A DNA stretch of 64,000 nt from NCBI GenBank assembly GCA_019638285.1, contig JAHBUB010000005.1, positions 62,001 to 126,000 on the forward strand, in the 5' to 3' direction. This DNA comes from Cyclobacteriaceae bacterium. Its GTDB lineage: Bacteria > Bacteroidota > Bacteroidia > Cytophagales > Cyclobacteriaceae. Shown here in pieces: positions 7,887 to 15,849 of this stretch (positions are counted from its first letter, which is position 1; every line of letters begins with the position of its first letter). The notes under the pieces are model-generated. The model was not told where the DNA came from. It ran no database searches and worked only from the letters and a program-made list of their open reading frames with translations. Made by a program: the position numbers and the translations under genes.

Positions 7887-8192
7887 ATGTCGAATCCCAT
7901 TGTTCCGGTTACCCTGTCAAAAAAGGCAGCAGAGGAAGTTCATAAAATAATGAAAACAAAAAATATTCCAACGGAATATTGTTTGCGCATAGGTGTTAGG
8001 GGTGCCGGTTGTGGGGGTGCCGCAATGATGATTGGCTTTGACAAAAAGAAAGCTTCTGATCTATCTTATCAAATTGATGGCATTGAGATACTTGTGGACA
8101 AAAAGCACACTATGTATGTAATCGGGAAGGAAGTTGATTTTCATGATGGCGCGGATGCCCGAGGGTTTATGTTTGTAGATCCCTCTACCTAG
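7887..8192 (+). CDS. HesB/IscA-like A-type iron-sulfur carrier lacking the C-terminal CxC
   Basis: A 101-residue protein with the HesB/IscA fold: VTLSKKAAEEVHKIM, then RIGVRGAGCGGAAMMIGFD with the first conserved Cys (C42), and a closing ARGFMFVD. In canonical A-type carriers the C-terminal motif is CGCG, providing two more ligands; here that place reads DARGF, so only C42 and the non-canonical C32 remain. A subgroup of Bacteroidota proteins shares this RGF ending. It may bind clusters differently or assist assembly without carrying one. Its stop overlaps the folB stop in CTAG (8189-8192). Confidence 0.88.
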   Translation: MSNPIVPVTLSKKAAEEVHKIMKTKNIPTEYCLRIGVRGAGCGGAAMMIGFDKKKASDLSYQIDGIEILVDKKHTMYVIGKEVDFHDGADARGFMFVDPST

Positions 8193-8566
8193 AGGTTACT
8201 ATCTCGTTGTAGATCAATAGACACTTTCGCCTTGCGACAAATTCCACCAATGGGTGGATTAAATTTTGAAATGGTCACTTCGACTTTTATTGCAGTACTG
8301 AAAGAGTCCAAAATTCCCTGAGCTATGGAGTGAGCAACAGGTTCTAAAAGTTTTGAAGGTTTCTCCATTTCATTTTTTACTATCAAATAAATCTCCTCAT
8401 AATTAATTGTTCCCAACAAATTATTAACGAGTACAGATTCTTCAAAGGAAGTATTAACAACGATATCTACTTCAAATTTATTCCCTGAAGTGCGTTCCTC
8501 AGGATATATTCCATGGTAGGCATGAAACGCTAATCCCTCAAGTACCACTTTGCCCTTCAACTTCAT
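8189..8566 (-). CDS. folB: Dihydroneopterin aldolase
   Basis: A 125-residue enzyme of folate synthesis that converts 7,8-dihydroneopterin to 6-hydroxymethyl-dihydropterin and glycolaldehyde in the cytoplasm. Motifs include LEGLAFHAYHGIYPEER at the N-terminus, TINYEEIY, LLEPVAHSIAQ with the pterin-binding Glu, and the C-terminal ISKFNPPIGG. Length is normal. It is followed 19 bases upstream by the DivIVA-domain gene in the same direction, so the two may be co-transcribed. Confidence 0.96.
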   Translation of the reverse strand: MKLKGKVVLEGLAFHAYHGIYPEERTSGNKFEVDIVVNTSFEESVLVNNLLGTINYEEIYLIVKNEMEKPSKLLEPVAHSIAQGILDSFSTAIKVEVTISKFNPPIGGICRKAKVSIDLQRDSNL

Positions 8567-8585
8567 ATAAACCTAATTATAAAGC

Positions 8586-9293
8586 TTATTGAATTTCATC
8601 AAAGAAAGACTTCTGAGACTTCATCTCTACCACCTCTTCTTCCGTTGATGGTACAAATTCTTTTGGGGTTATTTTTGGTATACTAATAGTGTCAGACGCT
8701 GGATTTGAATTAGGATTAAGTGTTTGTCTGGCTTCGCGTTTTGCTAAATTCAAATGTTGATCCGGATCGAAACCACTCGTTGCATTCTTCAAACGTTCCA
8801 CTTTGTCTAAAGTTTCTCCTGCTAACCTTTTCAAGTCACCCAACAAATTGCCTCTTTCTGACTCAATGCTCTTGTAATTTTGAACGAGCGTTTTTAATCT
8901 ATCCTCCATTTCCTCTACCATCTGCCTGGAAGTAGCTTCAGATTGTTCAATGGTATCTTTTGCCTTTGTCTTTGCCTCATTTAAAAGCGCCTCTGCTTTC
9001 AATTGAACCTCTTTCAAATGTAGCTCTGCCGCCTTGTTGGCCTGTTCAATTACATTGGCACCTGTATCTTCTGCAGTTTTCAATGTTTTGTACAAAGAGC
9101 TTTCCACTTCTCTCAGTTTGGTTACTTCCCTTTCGGTAGCCTCCAATTTGATTCTCATCTCTTTGGCTTCATCCTGTAGGCGCTCCCACTCCTGGGATAG
9201 AGAAAGTAAAAAAGCAGAAACCTCATCTTTATCGAACCCTCGCAAAACCTTCTCGAATGTCTTCTGTCGGATGTCAAGTGGTGTGACTTTCAT
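8586..9293 (-). CDS. DivIVA-domain coiled-coil protein
   Basis: A 235-residue cytoplasmic protein. The first 60 residues match the DivIVA/GpsB lipid-binding domain (MKVTPLDIRQKTF, RGFDKDEVSAFL), followed by a long predicted coiled coil to about residue 170 (EATEREVTKLREVESSLYKT, LLNEAKTKAKDTIEQSE) and a Pro/Ser-rich tail ending KSFFDEIQ. An in-frame start at 9344 exists but overlaps the WD40 gene and lacks the family N-terminus, so ATG at 9293 is chosen. DivIVA proteins mark membrane curvature and division sites in Gram-positives; the role in Bacteroidota is not well known. Confidence 0.88.
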   Translation of the reverse strand: MKVTPLDIRQKTFEKVLRGFDKDEVSAFLLSLSQEWERLQDEAKEMRIKLEATEREVTKLREVESSLYKTLKTAEDTGANVIEQANKAAELHLKEVQLKAEALLNEAKTKAKDTIEQSEATSRQMVEEMEDRLKTLVQNYKSIESERGNLLGDLKRLAGETLDKVERLKNATSGFDPDQHLNLAKREARQTLNPNSNPASDTISIPKITPKEFVPSTEEEVVEMKSQKSFFDEIQ

Positions 9294-9325
9294 GTGTTTA
9301 TAAATTAGCTGTGGAGATTCAAAGT

Positions 9326-10237
9326 TTAAAAAATAATTTCCCAAATGGATAAAGTTCTATCATCACTGGCGCTTACCAACTGATTATTAAACGAAGTCCA
9401 TAACAATTTATTGACTGAGTTACCATGCCCTGCATGACGCGCTTTGTCAATTACTTTTAACAGTTTAAACTCAGTGCTATCCCACACTTTGATAGACTTG
9501 TCCATGCTACAAGTTACAAAATGTTTGCCATTCGGGCTAAAAGCAATGTGGTTGATTGTATACATGTGTGCCGCAATATCGTGAACCTGCGCATACCCAA
9601 GAGCTACATCCCAGGCTTTTAAATGTGCATCTCTGGATCCACTCACCAAATAACTTCCATCTGGGGTAAAGCGCATAGTAAAGACAGAGTTGTTATGTGC
9701 TTTCCATTCCTGTTTCATTCGATGATCAAACAGATCAAACACCCGAATGGAGTTATCGCTATAGCCTGCAACTAACTCATTCCTTTCCTCATGAATGGCC
9801 AATGTTCTCGCGCTTTTAGAGGAGTACTCCAGGCGATCCAAAACAATCCATTCTTCTATATCTACCACATACACTACACCATCTCCGCCCGCTACAAATA
9901 TTTTATTTCCCAGTGATTGTACATCAAAAATATACGAGTCTGTAAGTTTAAGTGATTTGACCTCTTTCTTATTTGTGTAATCAAGCAGATGAATCCCGTC
10001 AAAATTCTGTGCAGCAATAATTTTATCCTCTTTCTGTAAATAATGCAGTGCAAAGATGGAGTTGGGGAGTTTAGCTATTACGTCACCTGCTTGCAGTGTT
10101 TTTATATCCCACCTCACCACCATCCCGTCACCTCCTGCAGAAAACAGGTCCTCGGCATCTTTTCCCTGCTGAACAGTATAAATACTATCCCGATGACCTG
10201 TAAGTGTATGAAGTTTGTTTACTTCTTTAATTTTCAT
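9326..10237 (-). CDS. Cytoplasmic WD40-repeat protein
   Basis: A 303-residue protein made almost wholly of WD40 repeats: six or seven blades, for example LTGHRDSIYTV, RWDIKTL, LAIHEERNELVAGYSDNSIR, FTPDGSYLVSGSRDAHLKAW, FSPNGKHFVTCSMDKSIKVW and NQLVSASDDRTLSIWEI. It has no signal peptide, so it is expected in the cytoplasm as a protein-binding propeller. ATG at 10237 is preferred over the in-frame TTG one codon earlier. It sits 32 bases before the DivIVA-domain gene. The partner is unknown. Confidence 0.9.
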   Translation of the reverse strand: MKIKEVNKLHTLTGHRDSIYTVQQGKDAEDLFSAGGDGMVVRWDIKTLQAGDVIAKLPNSIFALHYLQKEDKIIAAQNFDGIHLLDYTNKKEVKSLKLTDSYIFDVQSLGNKIFVAGGDGVVYVVDIEEWIVLDRLEYSSKSARTLAIHEERNELVAGYSDNSIRVFDLFDHRMKQEWKAHNNSVFTMRFTPDGSYLVSGSRDAHLKAWDVALGYAQVHDIAAHMYTINHIAFSPNGKHFVTCSMDKSIKVWDSTEFKLLKVIDKARHAGHGNSVNKLLWTSFNNQLVSASDDRTLSIWEIIF

Positions 10238-10312
10238 CAAAAACCAACATTACCGCCCCAACCCAATTGTTCTTATTTTTGGTAAAATTGGATAGATAAG
10301 CCAAATAAACCA

Positions 10313-10939
10313 ATGCCAATAATAGATTTGAATGGAGTAAATGCTGGAAAAATAGCTTTGTGGCACATTACCGAAGATGAGAATACTCTATCCAATGAAT
10401 TGAACCCAATTTATTTCCCTACTGAAATAATCAGCCCACAAAAAAGGCTGGAGTGGCTGGCAGGGCGTTTGTTGCTTCGTCACCTTGTTGACTCCTCGGG
10501 GCTTACTTATCATGGAATTGAAAAAGATAAGTTTGGAAAGCCATTCCTAAAAAATCATGATCATTACATCTCACTTTCCCATTCTTATCCTTACGTGGCG
10601 GCACAAATAAACTCCTCTCATTCCGTGGGAATAGATATTGAGCAACCCAAAGAAAAGCTGTTGCGTATTGCTCCACGTATTCTCGATCCAACCGAATTGG
10701 AAAATGCCGGAGATGATATCACCAAGCATTGTGTATACTGGTGTGCTAAAGAAGCACTTTATAAAATCTATGGCAAACGAGGCCTGTTATTTACAAATCA
10801 CCTTAGGCTTCAACCCTTTGAATTAAAAGAAAAAGGCGACCTTAAAGGCTGGATAGAAGCTGATGGGATCAAGATTTTTGCAGAACTTCAGTATATTGTT
10901 ACAGAAGATTATGTACTTGTTCATTCAAAAACCGATTAA
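10313..10939 (+). CDS. 4'-phosphopantetheinyl transferase superfamily protein
   Basis: A 208-residue enzyme that would transfer phosphopantetheine from CoA to a carrier-protein serine. The Mg-binding GIDIE motif is at 106-110 and the WCAKEALYK motif at 143-151, with HYISLSHSYPYVAA before the first, as in the Sfp-type branch. Carrier-protein substrate is not known: it may be the fatty-acid ACP, since Sfp-like enzymes serve primary metabolism in many Bacteroidota. The redoxin gene starts one base after its stop, so the two are co-transcribed. Confidence 0.93.
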   Translation: MPIIDLNGVNAGKIALWHITEDENTLSNELNPIYFPTEIISPQKRLEWLAGRLLLRHLVDSSGLTYHGIEKDKFGKPFLKNHDHYISLSHSYPYVAAQINSSHSVGIDIEQPKEKLLRIAPRILDPTELENAGDDITKHCVYWCAKEALYKIYGKRGLLFTNHLRLQPFELKEKGDLKGWIEADGIKIFAELQYIVTEDYVLVHSKTD

Positions 10940-10940
10940 G

Positions 10941-11513
10941 ATGAAAAATTTTATGATTGGTATCCTGTGCGTTATCAGTTGCTCAGTCTTGGCGCAAACT
11001 ATTCAGGACTTTGGTCTTGTCAATGTGGTGGATGGTAAAAATGTTTCTCTTAATGGATTTACAGCCTGCAAAGGAATCGCTATCATTTTCACAAGTAATG
11101 AGTGCCCTTATGACCAGCAATACAGGCAAAGGATTAAGGAGCTAAATGATAAGTATCAGGGTACTATTCAATTTTTACTAATCAATTCACACACCGAACC
11201 AAGAGAAAATATTAAAACCATGGCACAGAAATTCCCAGACTGGGGAATGACCATACCCTACCTTGCAGATAAAGACCAGATGGCAATGGAGCGCTTGGGG
11301 GCAAAAAAAAGTCCTGAAGTCTTTCTTCTAAAAAAAAGTGGCCAGAATTACGCTATCATGTATCAAGGCGCTATTGACGACAATCCATTGGTTACGACAG
11401 ATGTGAATAAGGCCTATTTAAGTATAGCCATCGAGCAGATGCTTGCCAATAAGAAAATTGATATGCCTGACAATCGGGCTGCAGGTTGTACCATACGAAA
11501 GAAACTGAAGTAG
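10941..11513 (+). CDS. Exported thioredoxin-like (redoxin/AhpC-TSA-like) protein
   Basis: A 190-residue protein with a signal peptide ending at SVLAQT (about residue 20). The thioredoxin-fold active-site region is SNECPYDQQY: Cys55 is present but the second Cys of CxxC is Asp, so the motif is CPYD. A conserved Cys183 in AAGCTIRKK near the C-terminus may be the disulfide partner, as in this subfamily of PRX-like proteins. A longer reading from 10863 would overlap the previous gene and lose the signal peptide. Predicted periplasmic, perhaps a thiol peroxidase or reductase. Its TAG directly abuts the convergent gene's stop. Confidence 0.85.
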   Translation: MKNFMIGILCVISCSVLAQTIQDFGLVNVVDGKNVSLNGFTACKGIAIIFTSNECPYDQQYRQRIKELNDKYQGTIQFLLINSHTEPRENIKTMAQKFPDWGMTIPYLADKDQMAMERLGAKKSPEVFLLKKSGQNYAIMYQGAIDDNPLVTTDVNKAYLSIAIEQMLANKKIDMPDNRAAGCTIRKKLK

Positions 11514-12368
11514 CTATACACCAAGGTCTCTACCGTCTGAAATTTCCACAAGCAAAACTTTCACTTCATCTGCTTTGGTGTGCTCTCCCATTTTTTCAAA
11601 AGACATAATCATATTGCGCAAAGCCCTTCTGATAATTTCTACATTATCGCATGGTTCATAAAATGAAGCCTGCGGAGTCAAGTGTAGTTCACTGATGTAG
11701 TTCTCAATATCCTGCTTTGAAAATATTAGCCCACGATTGAAAGCATTGATGTAGAACTGGGTATTCTTATCGTCCTTGTAGGTAAGAATAAAAAGGTTGG
11801 GTAAATTAACACCAAACACCGGCAGTTTTAACTTTTGAGCCACCAGCATATAAATTACACTCAAAGTAATGGGATTACCCTTACGTGTTTCCAATACAAT
11901 ATTAATTAAAGAATTTCCAGGAGAATGAAAGTTCTTACTATTCGGCCCAAACTTAAGTTTACCAAAGAGGACACTGTTAATTACCTTCACCTGATCAAAT
12001 GGGTACAAATCACTCCTAAACTCCAGCCATGTTTCATAATAAATTTGCTCAAGATCCTGTTTCAACTTGGTTAAGTCTGCGTCAGGATATTGATAGGTGG
12101 AAAGTATCCACATTCCGGTAAGTAAATCACGATCTTTGGTGGCGTACCATTCCTGCAATCTGTTCTTTACCAGTTCATATTGAAGAACATGAATAAGTTC
12201 TTCAATTCTTTCCTGGGCTTTAGCATTAAAGCAATTCTCCCATTCTAATTCCAACAGAGGAATTATTGAAACGCCAATCGACAGAATCTTTTTTTCGACA
12301 TGAGAAACTATCTGACCATCGTCATCATCAAGCAGTGAAACCAGCGCTTTAAGTTCCCTTTCCTCCAT
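11514..12368 (-). CDS. SirB1-type transglutaminase-like family protein
   Basis: A 284-residue cytoplasmic protein. The core RKGNPITLSVIYMLVAQKL, followed by LPVFGVNLPNLFIL, is the conserved part of the SirB1/transglutaminase-like family. The Cys-His-Asp triad of true transglutaminases is not evident, as is usual in SirB1 proteins. Its ATG follows the stop of the carboxyltransferase gene with no spacing, so the two are translated from one message. The function is not established. Confidence 0.87.
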   Translation of the reverse strand: MEERELKALVSLLDDDDGQIVSHVEKKILSIGVSIIPLLELEWENCFNAKAQERIEELIHVLQYELVKNRLQEWYATKDRDLLTGMWILSTYQYPDADLTKLKQDLEQIYYETWLEFRSDLYPFDQVKVINSVLFGKLKFGPNSKNFHSPGNSLINIVLETRKGNPITLSVIYMLVAQKLKLPVFGVNLPNLFILTYKDDKNTQFYINAFNRGLIFSKQDIENYISELHLTPQASFYEPCDNVEIIRRALRNMIMSFEKMGEHTKADEVKVLLVEISDGRDLGV

Positions 12369-13994
12369 TTATGTTTGGATCACTCCTACATTGAACTTTT
12401 CAATCGGTGCGTGATTGGCTGCCTCAATACCCATCGAAATCATCTTCCTTGTTTCCAAAGGATCAATTACCCCATCCACCCACAATCTTGAGGCGGCATA
12501 GTATGGGCTCAGTTGATCATTGTAACTATCCGTTATTTCTTTTAACAAGGCTTCCTCTTCTTCTTTTGCAATGGTTTTACCCTGCCCCTTCAATGAGCTT
12601 ACCCTAATCTGCAATAAAGTTTTAGCTGCAGAAGCACCACTCATTACGGCAATTTGAGCGGTAGGCCAAGCGTAAATAAGCCTAGGATCATAAGCCTTTC
12701 CGCACATCGCATAATTGCCGGCTCCATAAGAATTCCCCACGATCAGAGTAAATTTGGGTACTGTAGAATTAGCCATGGCATTTACCATTTTAGCTCCGTC
12801 TTTAATAATACCACCATGCTCTGCTTTACTACCCACCATAAACCCACTTACATCCTGAATGAAAAGCAGCGGTACTTTTCGTTGGTTACAATTCATAATA
12901 AAGCGTGCCGCCTTATCCGCAGAATCTGAGTAGATCACACCGCCCATCTGCATTTCACCTTTCTTGGTCTTTACTATTTTTCTTTGATTAGCCACTATTC
13001 CAACGGCCCATCCATCAATGCGTGCATAACCACACAAAATGGTCATGCCATAAAGTTCTTTATACTGCTCAAATTCAGAATTATCGACAAGGCGTTTTAT
13101 GATATCCACCATATCATAAGGTTTTACTCTACTGCTGGGCATCAAGCCGTAAATCTCTTTAGGATCTTCTTTGGGTTTCACAGAAATGGCTTTATCAAAT
13201 CCTGCCTTCTCGTTGTGTCCAATCTTATCAAAAAGTTTTTTTATGTAGTCGAGGCACGCCTGATCATTGGGAAATTTATTATCAGTGACTCCAGAAATCT
13301 CACAATGTGTAGTAGCCCCACCCAATGTTTCATTGTCCACATCCTCTCCCACAGCAGCTTTTACTAAATATGATCCAGCTAAGAAAATAGAACCAGTCTT
13401 ATCCACAATCATTGCTTCATCAGACATAATGGGGAGATAAGCACCCCCCGCCACGCAGCTCCCCATGATGGCAGCAATTTGCACAATGCCCATAGAAGAC
13501 ATCTTCGCATTATTCCGAAATTGCCTGCCGAAGTGTTCTTTGTCAGGAAAAATTTCGTCCTGCATAGGAAGAAAAACACCCGCACTATCCACCAGATAAA
13601 TTATCGGGAGCCTGTTTTCCATAGCTATCTCCTGAGCTCTTAGATTTTTCTTAGCAGTGATGGGAAACCATGCTCCTGCTTTTACAGTAGCATCATTGGC
13701 AACAATCATACATTGTCGGCCCATTACATAACCAATACCCGTGACAACACCTCCTGATGGACATCCCCCCTCCTCTTTATACATTCCATCACCCGCAAAA
13801 AGGCCTATTTCTAAGAAGTCGCTGTCTTTATCAGTGAGGTAATCTATGCGTTCACGGGCAGTAAGCTTGCCTTTTTTGTGTTGGCTTTCAATTTTCTTCT
13901 CTCCACCTCCTAATTTGGTGATCTTCTCCCTATGGCTCAGTTTCGTACATAGCTGCTTGAAGAGATCTTCATTTTTATTAAACTCTAAATCCAT
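12369..13994 (-). CDS. Acyl-CoA carboxylase carboxyltransferase (beta) subunit, methylcrotonyl-type
   Basis: A 541-residue biotin-dependent carboxyltransferase. It carries two crotonase-fold halves with LPIIYLVDSAGVFLP, ASGAS-like oxyanion sequences (MGSCVAGGAYLPIMSDEAM; GNSYGAGNYAMCGKAYDPRL) and SGASAAKTL near the end. The SYGAGNYAMCG and LAGSYLVKAAVGE segments resemble MccB, the beta subunit for leucine breakdown, more than PccB. An in-frame TTG at 14012 is less likely than ATG at 13994. No biotin carboxylase/BCCP alpha subunit is next to it. It sits between an MCE gene and a SirB1-type gene, which is an odd context for a catabolic enzyme. Confidence 0.92.
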   Translation of the reverse strand: MDLEFNKNEDLFKQLCTKLSHREKITKLGGGEKKIESQHKKGKLTARERIDYLTDKDSDFLEIGLFAGDGMYKEEGGCPSGGVVTGIGYVMGRQCMIVANDATVKAGAWFPITAKKNLRAQEIAMENRLPIIYLVDSAGVFLPMQDEIFPDKEHFGRQFRNNAKMSSMGIVQIAAIMGSCVAGGAYLPIMSDEAMIVDKTGSIFLAGSYLVKAAVGEDVDNETLGGATTHCEISGVTDNKFPNDQACLDYIKKLFDKIGHNEKAGFDKAISVKPKEDPKEIYGLMPSSRVKPYDMVDIIKRLVDNSEFEQYKELYGMTILCGYARIDGWAVGIVANQRKIVKTKKGEMQMGGVIYSDSADKAARFIMNCNQRKVPLLFIQDVSGFMVGSKAEHGGIIKDGAKMVNAMANSTVPKFTLIVGNSYGAGNYAMCGKAYDPRLIYAWPTAQIAVMSGASAAKTLLQIRVSSLKGQGKTIAKEEEEALLKEITDSYNDQLSPYYAASRLWVDGVIDPLETRKMISMGIEAANHAPIEKFNVGVIQT

Positions 13995-14016
13995 AATACT
14001 GTTAAAATCCAAATGA

Positions 14017-14967
14017 TTAATTCTTCTCTGCTGCCTTTTTTCTGTCTTTCTCTATCCTCTTTTTACTTTTCCCAAGAGGAGCCAAAAAATGTTTGGGGTT
14101 ATTGTTAAAATGAACGGCAAGTGTATCAATATTCAGTAGTAGGTTATTTAAATTCACATACAACGAATCGTCTTTCAGTAATTTGTTTACTGTATTATCA
14201 CCATTATTTAGTTTGGAGAGTATACCATTCAAGTTGTCAAGAGTCTGCTGGGTTTTGGCTACTGTCTTATTCAACTCCATTTGTTTCAGTGTATCGGAGA
14301 AAGTTTTGAAGTTTCCGATTACCGGTCTTAAATCACTAAGTGCAATGGACAAATTATCTGAGGTGAGTTTAAAGCTTGATGATAATTCCTTCATCTTTTC
14401 ATCGGTAGTGATCAATGTGCGATTTACGAGTCCAGGTGTGTAGGTTAATTTCATAAACAATGTATCCAACCTTGCTGAATTACTGGCAAGATTATCCAAA
14501 ACGGTATTCAATTTTCTCAAGGTGGTTTGCACGTTGTTGGCTACTGGTTCAGCTGTCTCAGTAAATACATCAAAAATACCGCGGGCGGCTTCCGCCAATA
14601 TGGTATCGCCAGGCATATGGGGTCTTAACTTGTTTCCTATATTTAATAGAATTGATTTACTTCCTAGAAAATCACTGTTCAAAATAGCAGTGGCTGAATC
14701 CCCCAATATAATATCTGAGTCTATTTCTATTTCTACCAGTACTTTATTTTCCTTTCCCTGTACAATTTTGATATTACTCACCCTTCCTACTGCATAGCCA
14801 TTTACAAGTACAGGATTAGAGACAGAAAGTTGATCCACATTATCATATATCGCATAATAATTATTGGTCGCGCTCAGAAAATCAATGCCTTTCAGGTAAT
14901 TAAACCCTAAGTACAACATGACCAGCGTAATGGTCGCAAACAAACCTACTTTTACCTCTTTATTCAC
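14017..14967 (-). CDS. MCE (MlaD-like) family lipid-transport protein
   Basis: A 316-residue protein with one N-terminal membrane anchor at about 7-24 (VGLFATITLVMLYLGF) and an MCE domain at about 38-115 (VNGYAVGRVSNIKI, AILNSDFLGSKSILLNIG). The rest is a helical region with repeated L/N-rich heptads. Proteins of this type bind lipids at the inner membrane and form hexameric channels to the outer membrane. The start is GTG, five bases after the amidase stop. Placement beside lptD and a cell-wall amidase fits envelope biogenesis. No MlaE/MlaF gene is adjacent. Confidence 0.9.
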   Translation of the reverse strand: MNKEVKVGLFATITLVMLYLGFNYLKGIDFLSATNNYYAIYDNVDQLSVSNPVLVNGYAVGRVSNIKIVQGKENKVLVEIEIDSDIILGDSATAILNSDFLGSKSILLNIGNKLRPHMPGDTILAEAARGIFDVFTETAEPVANNVQTTLRKLNTVLDNLASNSARLDTLFMKLTYTPGLVNRTLITTDEKMKELSSSFKLTSDNLSIALSDLRPVIGNFKTFSDTLKQMELNKTVAKTQQTLDNLNGILSKLNNGDNTVNKLLKDDSLYVNLNNLLLNIDTLAVHFNNNPKHFLAPLGKSKKRIEKDRKKAAEKN

Positions 14968-14972
14968 AACTG

Positions 14973-15755
14973 CTAGTTTACAGATTCAATTTGATTTTTA
15001 TACTCTTTGAAGGCACGATATATACCTGACGCGATCAAATCCTGACCCTGTTCGCTGGCAAGGTACTTTTCCTCGTTGGGATTAGTAAGGTACCCTACCT
15101 CAACAAGCACACTGGGCATACTAGTTCGCCAAAGTACCCAAAAACCTGCTTGTTTTACTCCGAGGCTTCGTCTTCCCACCCTATCTTTAAATTGACTCTC
15201 TATCAGATCGGCAAATTTCACACTGCTTTCCTGATAGGCACCTTGTGCCAGAGAAAATAATATATACGATTCTGGTGTATTAGGGTCAAAGCCTTCATAA
15301 CGCTCTTCGTGATTGGCATCTAAAAGTATTACTGAATTTTCCCGCTTCGCCACTTCCATATTCCCATCAGCTTTATGCGGGCCCATTACATACGTTTCAG
15401 TGCCATACACCTCCGGACGACCCAGTGCATTTGCATGGATAGAAATAAATAAGTCGGCTTTATTTTTATTAGCAATATTTGCTCGCTCATCAAGGGCAAT
15501 ATACCGATCATCGGTTCTTGTATAAATCACCTTTACGCCAGGCACATTCTGCTTGATGTAATTTCCTACCTTCATAGCTACACTAAGGGTGATATGCTTT
15601 TCTAATGCCTTGACGCCATGTGTACCCGGGTCATGGCCACCATGCCCAGCATCAATTACCACGGTATCCACCTTAAAATCTGTGGGTAAAGGAGATGAGG
15701 AGGAGATTAGCAGGGTTATTGCTATGAGCAAGGCTTTGAATCCGATATTCTTCAC
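14973..15755 (-). CDS. N-acetylmuramoyl-L-alanine amidase (Amidase_3)
   Basis: A zinc amidase cleaving the peptide stem from peptidoglycan. Motifs: VVIDAGHGGHDPGT with the first metal His, DLFISIHANAL with the second His, and VLVEVGYLTNPNEE with the catalytic Glu. An ATG exists at 15872, but it would overlap the divergent lptD start and put 39 non-hydrophobic residues before the signal-like segment. GTG at 15755 yields MKNIGFKALLIAITLLISSS, a normal signal peptide, and is chosen here (260 residues). Which start is used remains open. It heads an envelope operon with the MCE gene. Confidence 0.88.
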   Translation of the reverse strand: MKNIGFKALLIAITLLISSSSPLPTDFKVDTVVIDAGHGGHDPGTHGVKALEKHITLSVAMKVGNYIKQNVPGVKVIYTRTDDRYIALDERANIANKNKADLFISIHANALGRPEVYGTETYVMGPHKADGNMEVAKRENSVILLDANHEERYEGFDPNTPESYILFSLAQGAYQESSVKFADLIESQFKDRVGRRSLGVKQAGFWVLWRTSMPSVLVEVGYLTNPNEEKYLASEQGQDLIASGIYRAFKEYKNQIESVN

Positions 15756-15849
15756 TGGCTTTACGATGTCTGAGGTATTTGCAATAACTTTACGCAAAGT
15801 TGTGAATTTTTCACTAAAAGCTAAACTCCTGGAAATCAAACCAGAAAGC

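Noticed and set aside
15589-15849. Upstream extension of the lptD frame to ATG 15589 or 15766
   Set aside because: This part is antisense to the amidase signal and catalytic region and would bury the signal peptide inside the protein.
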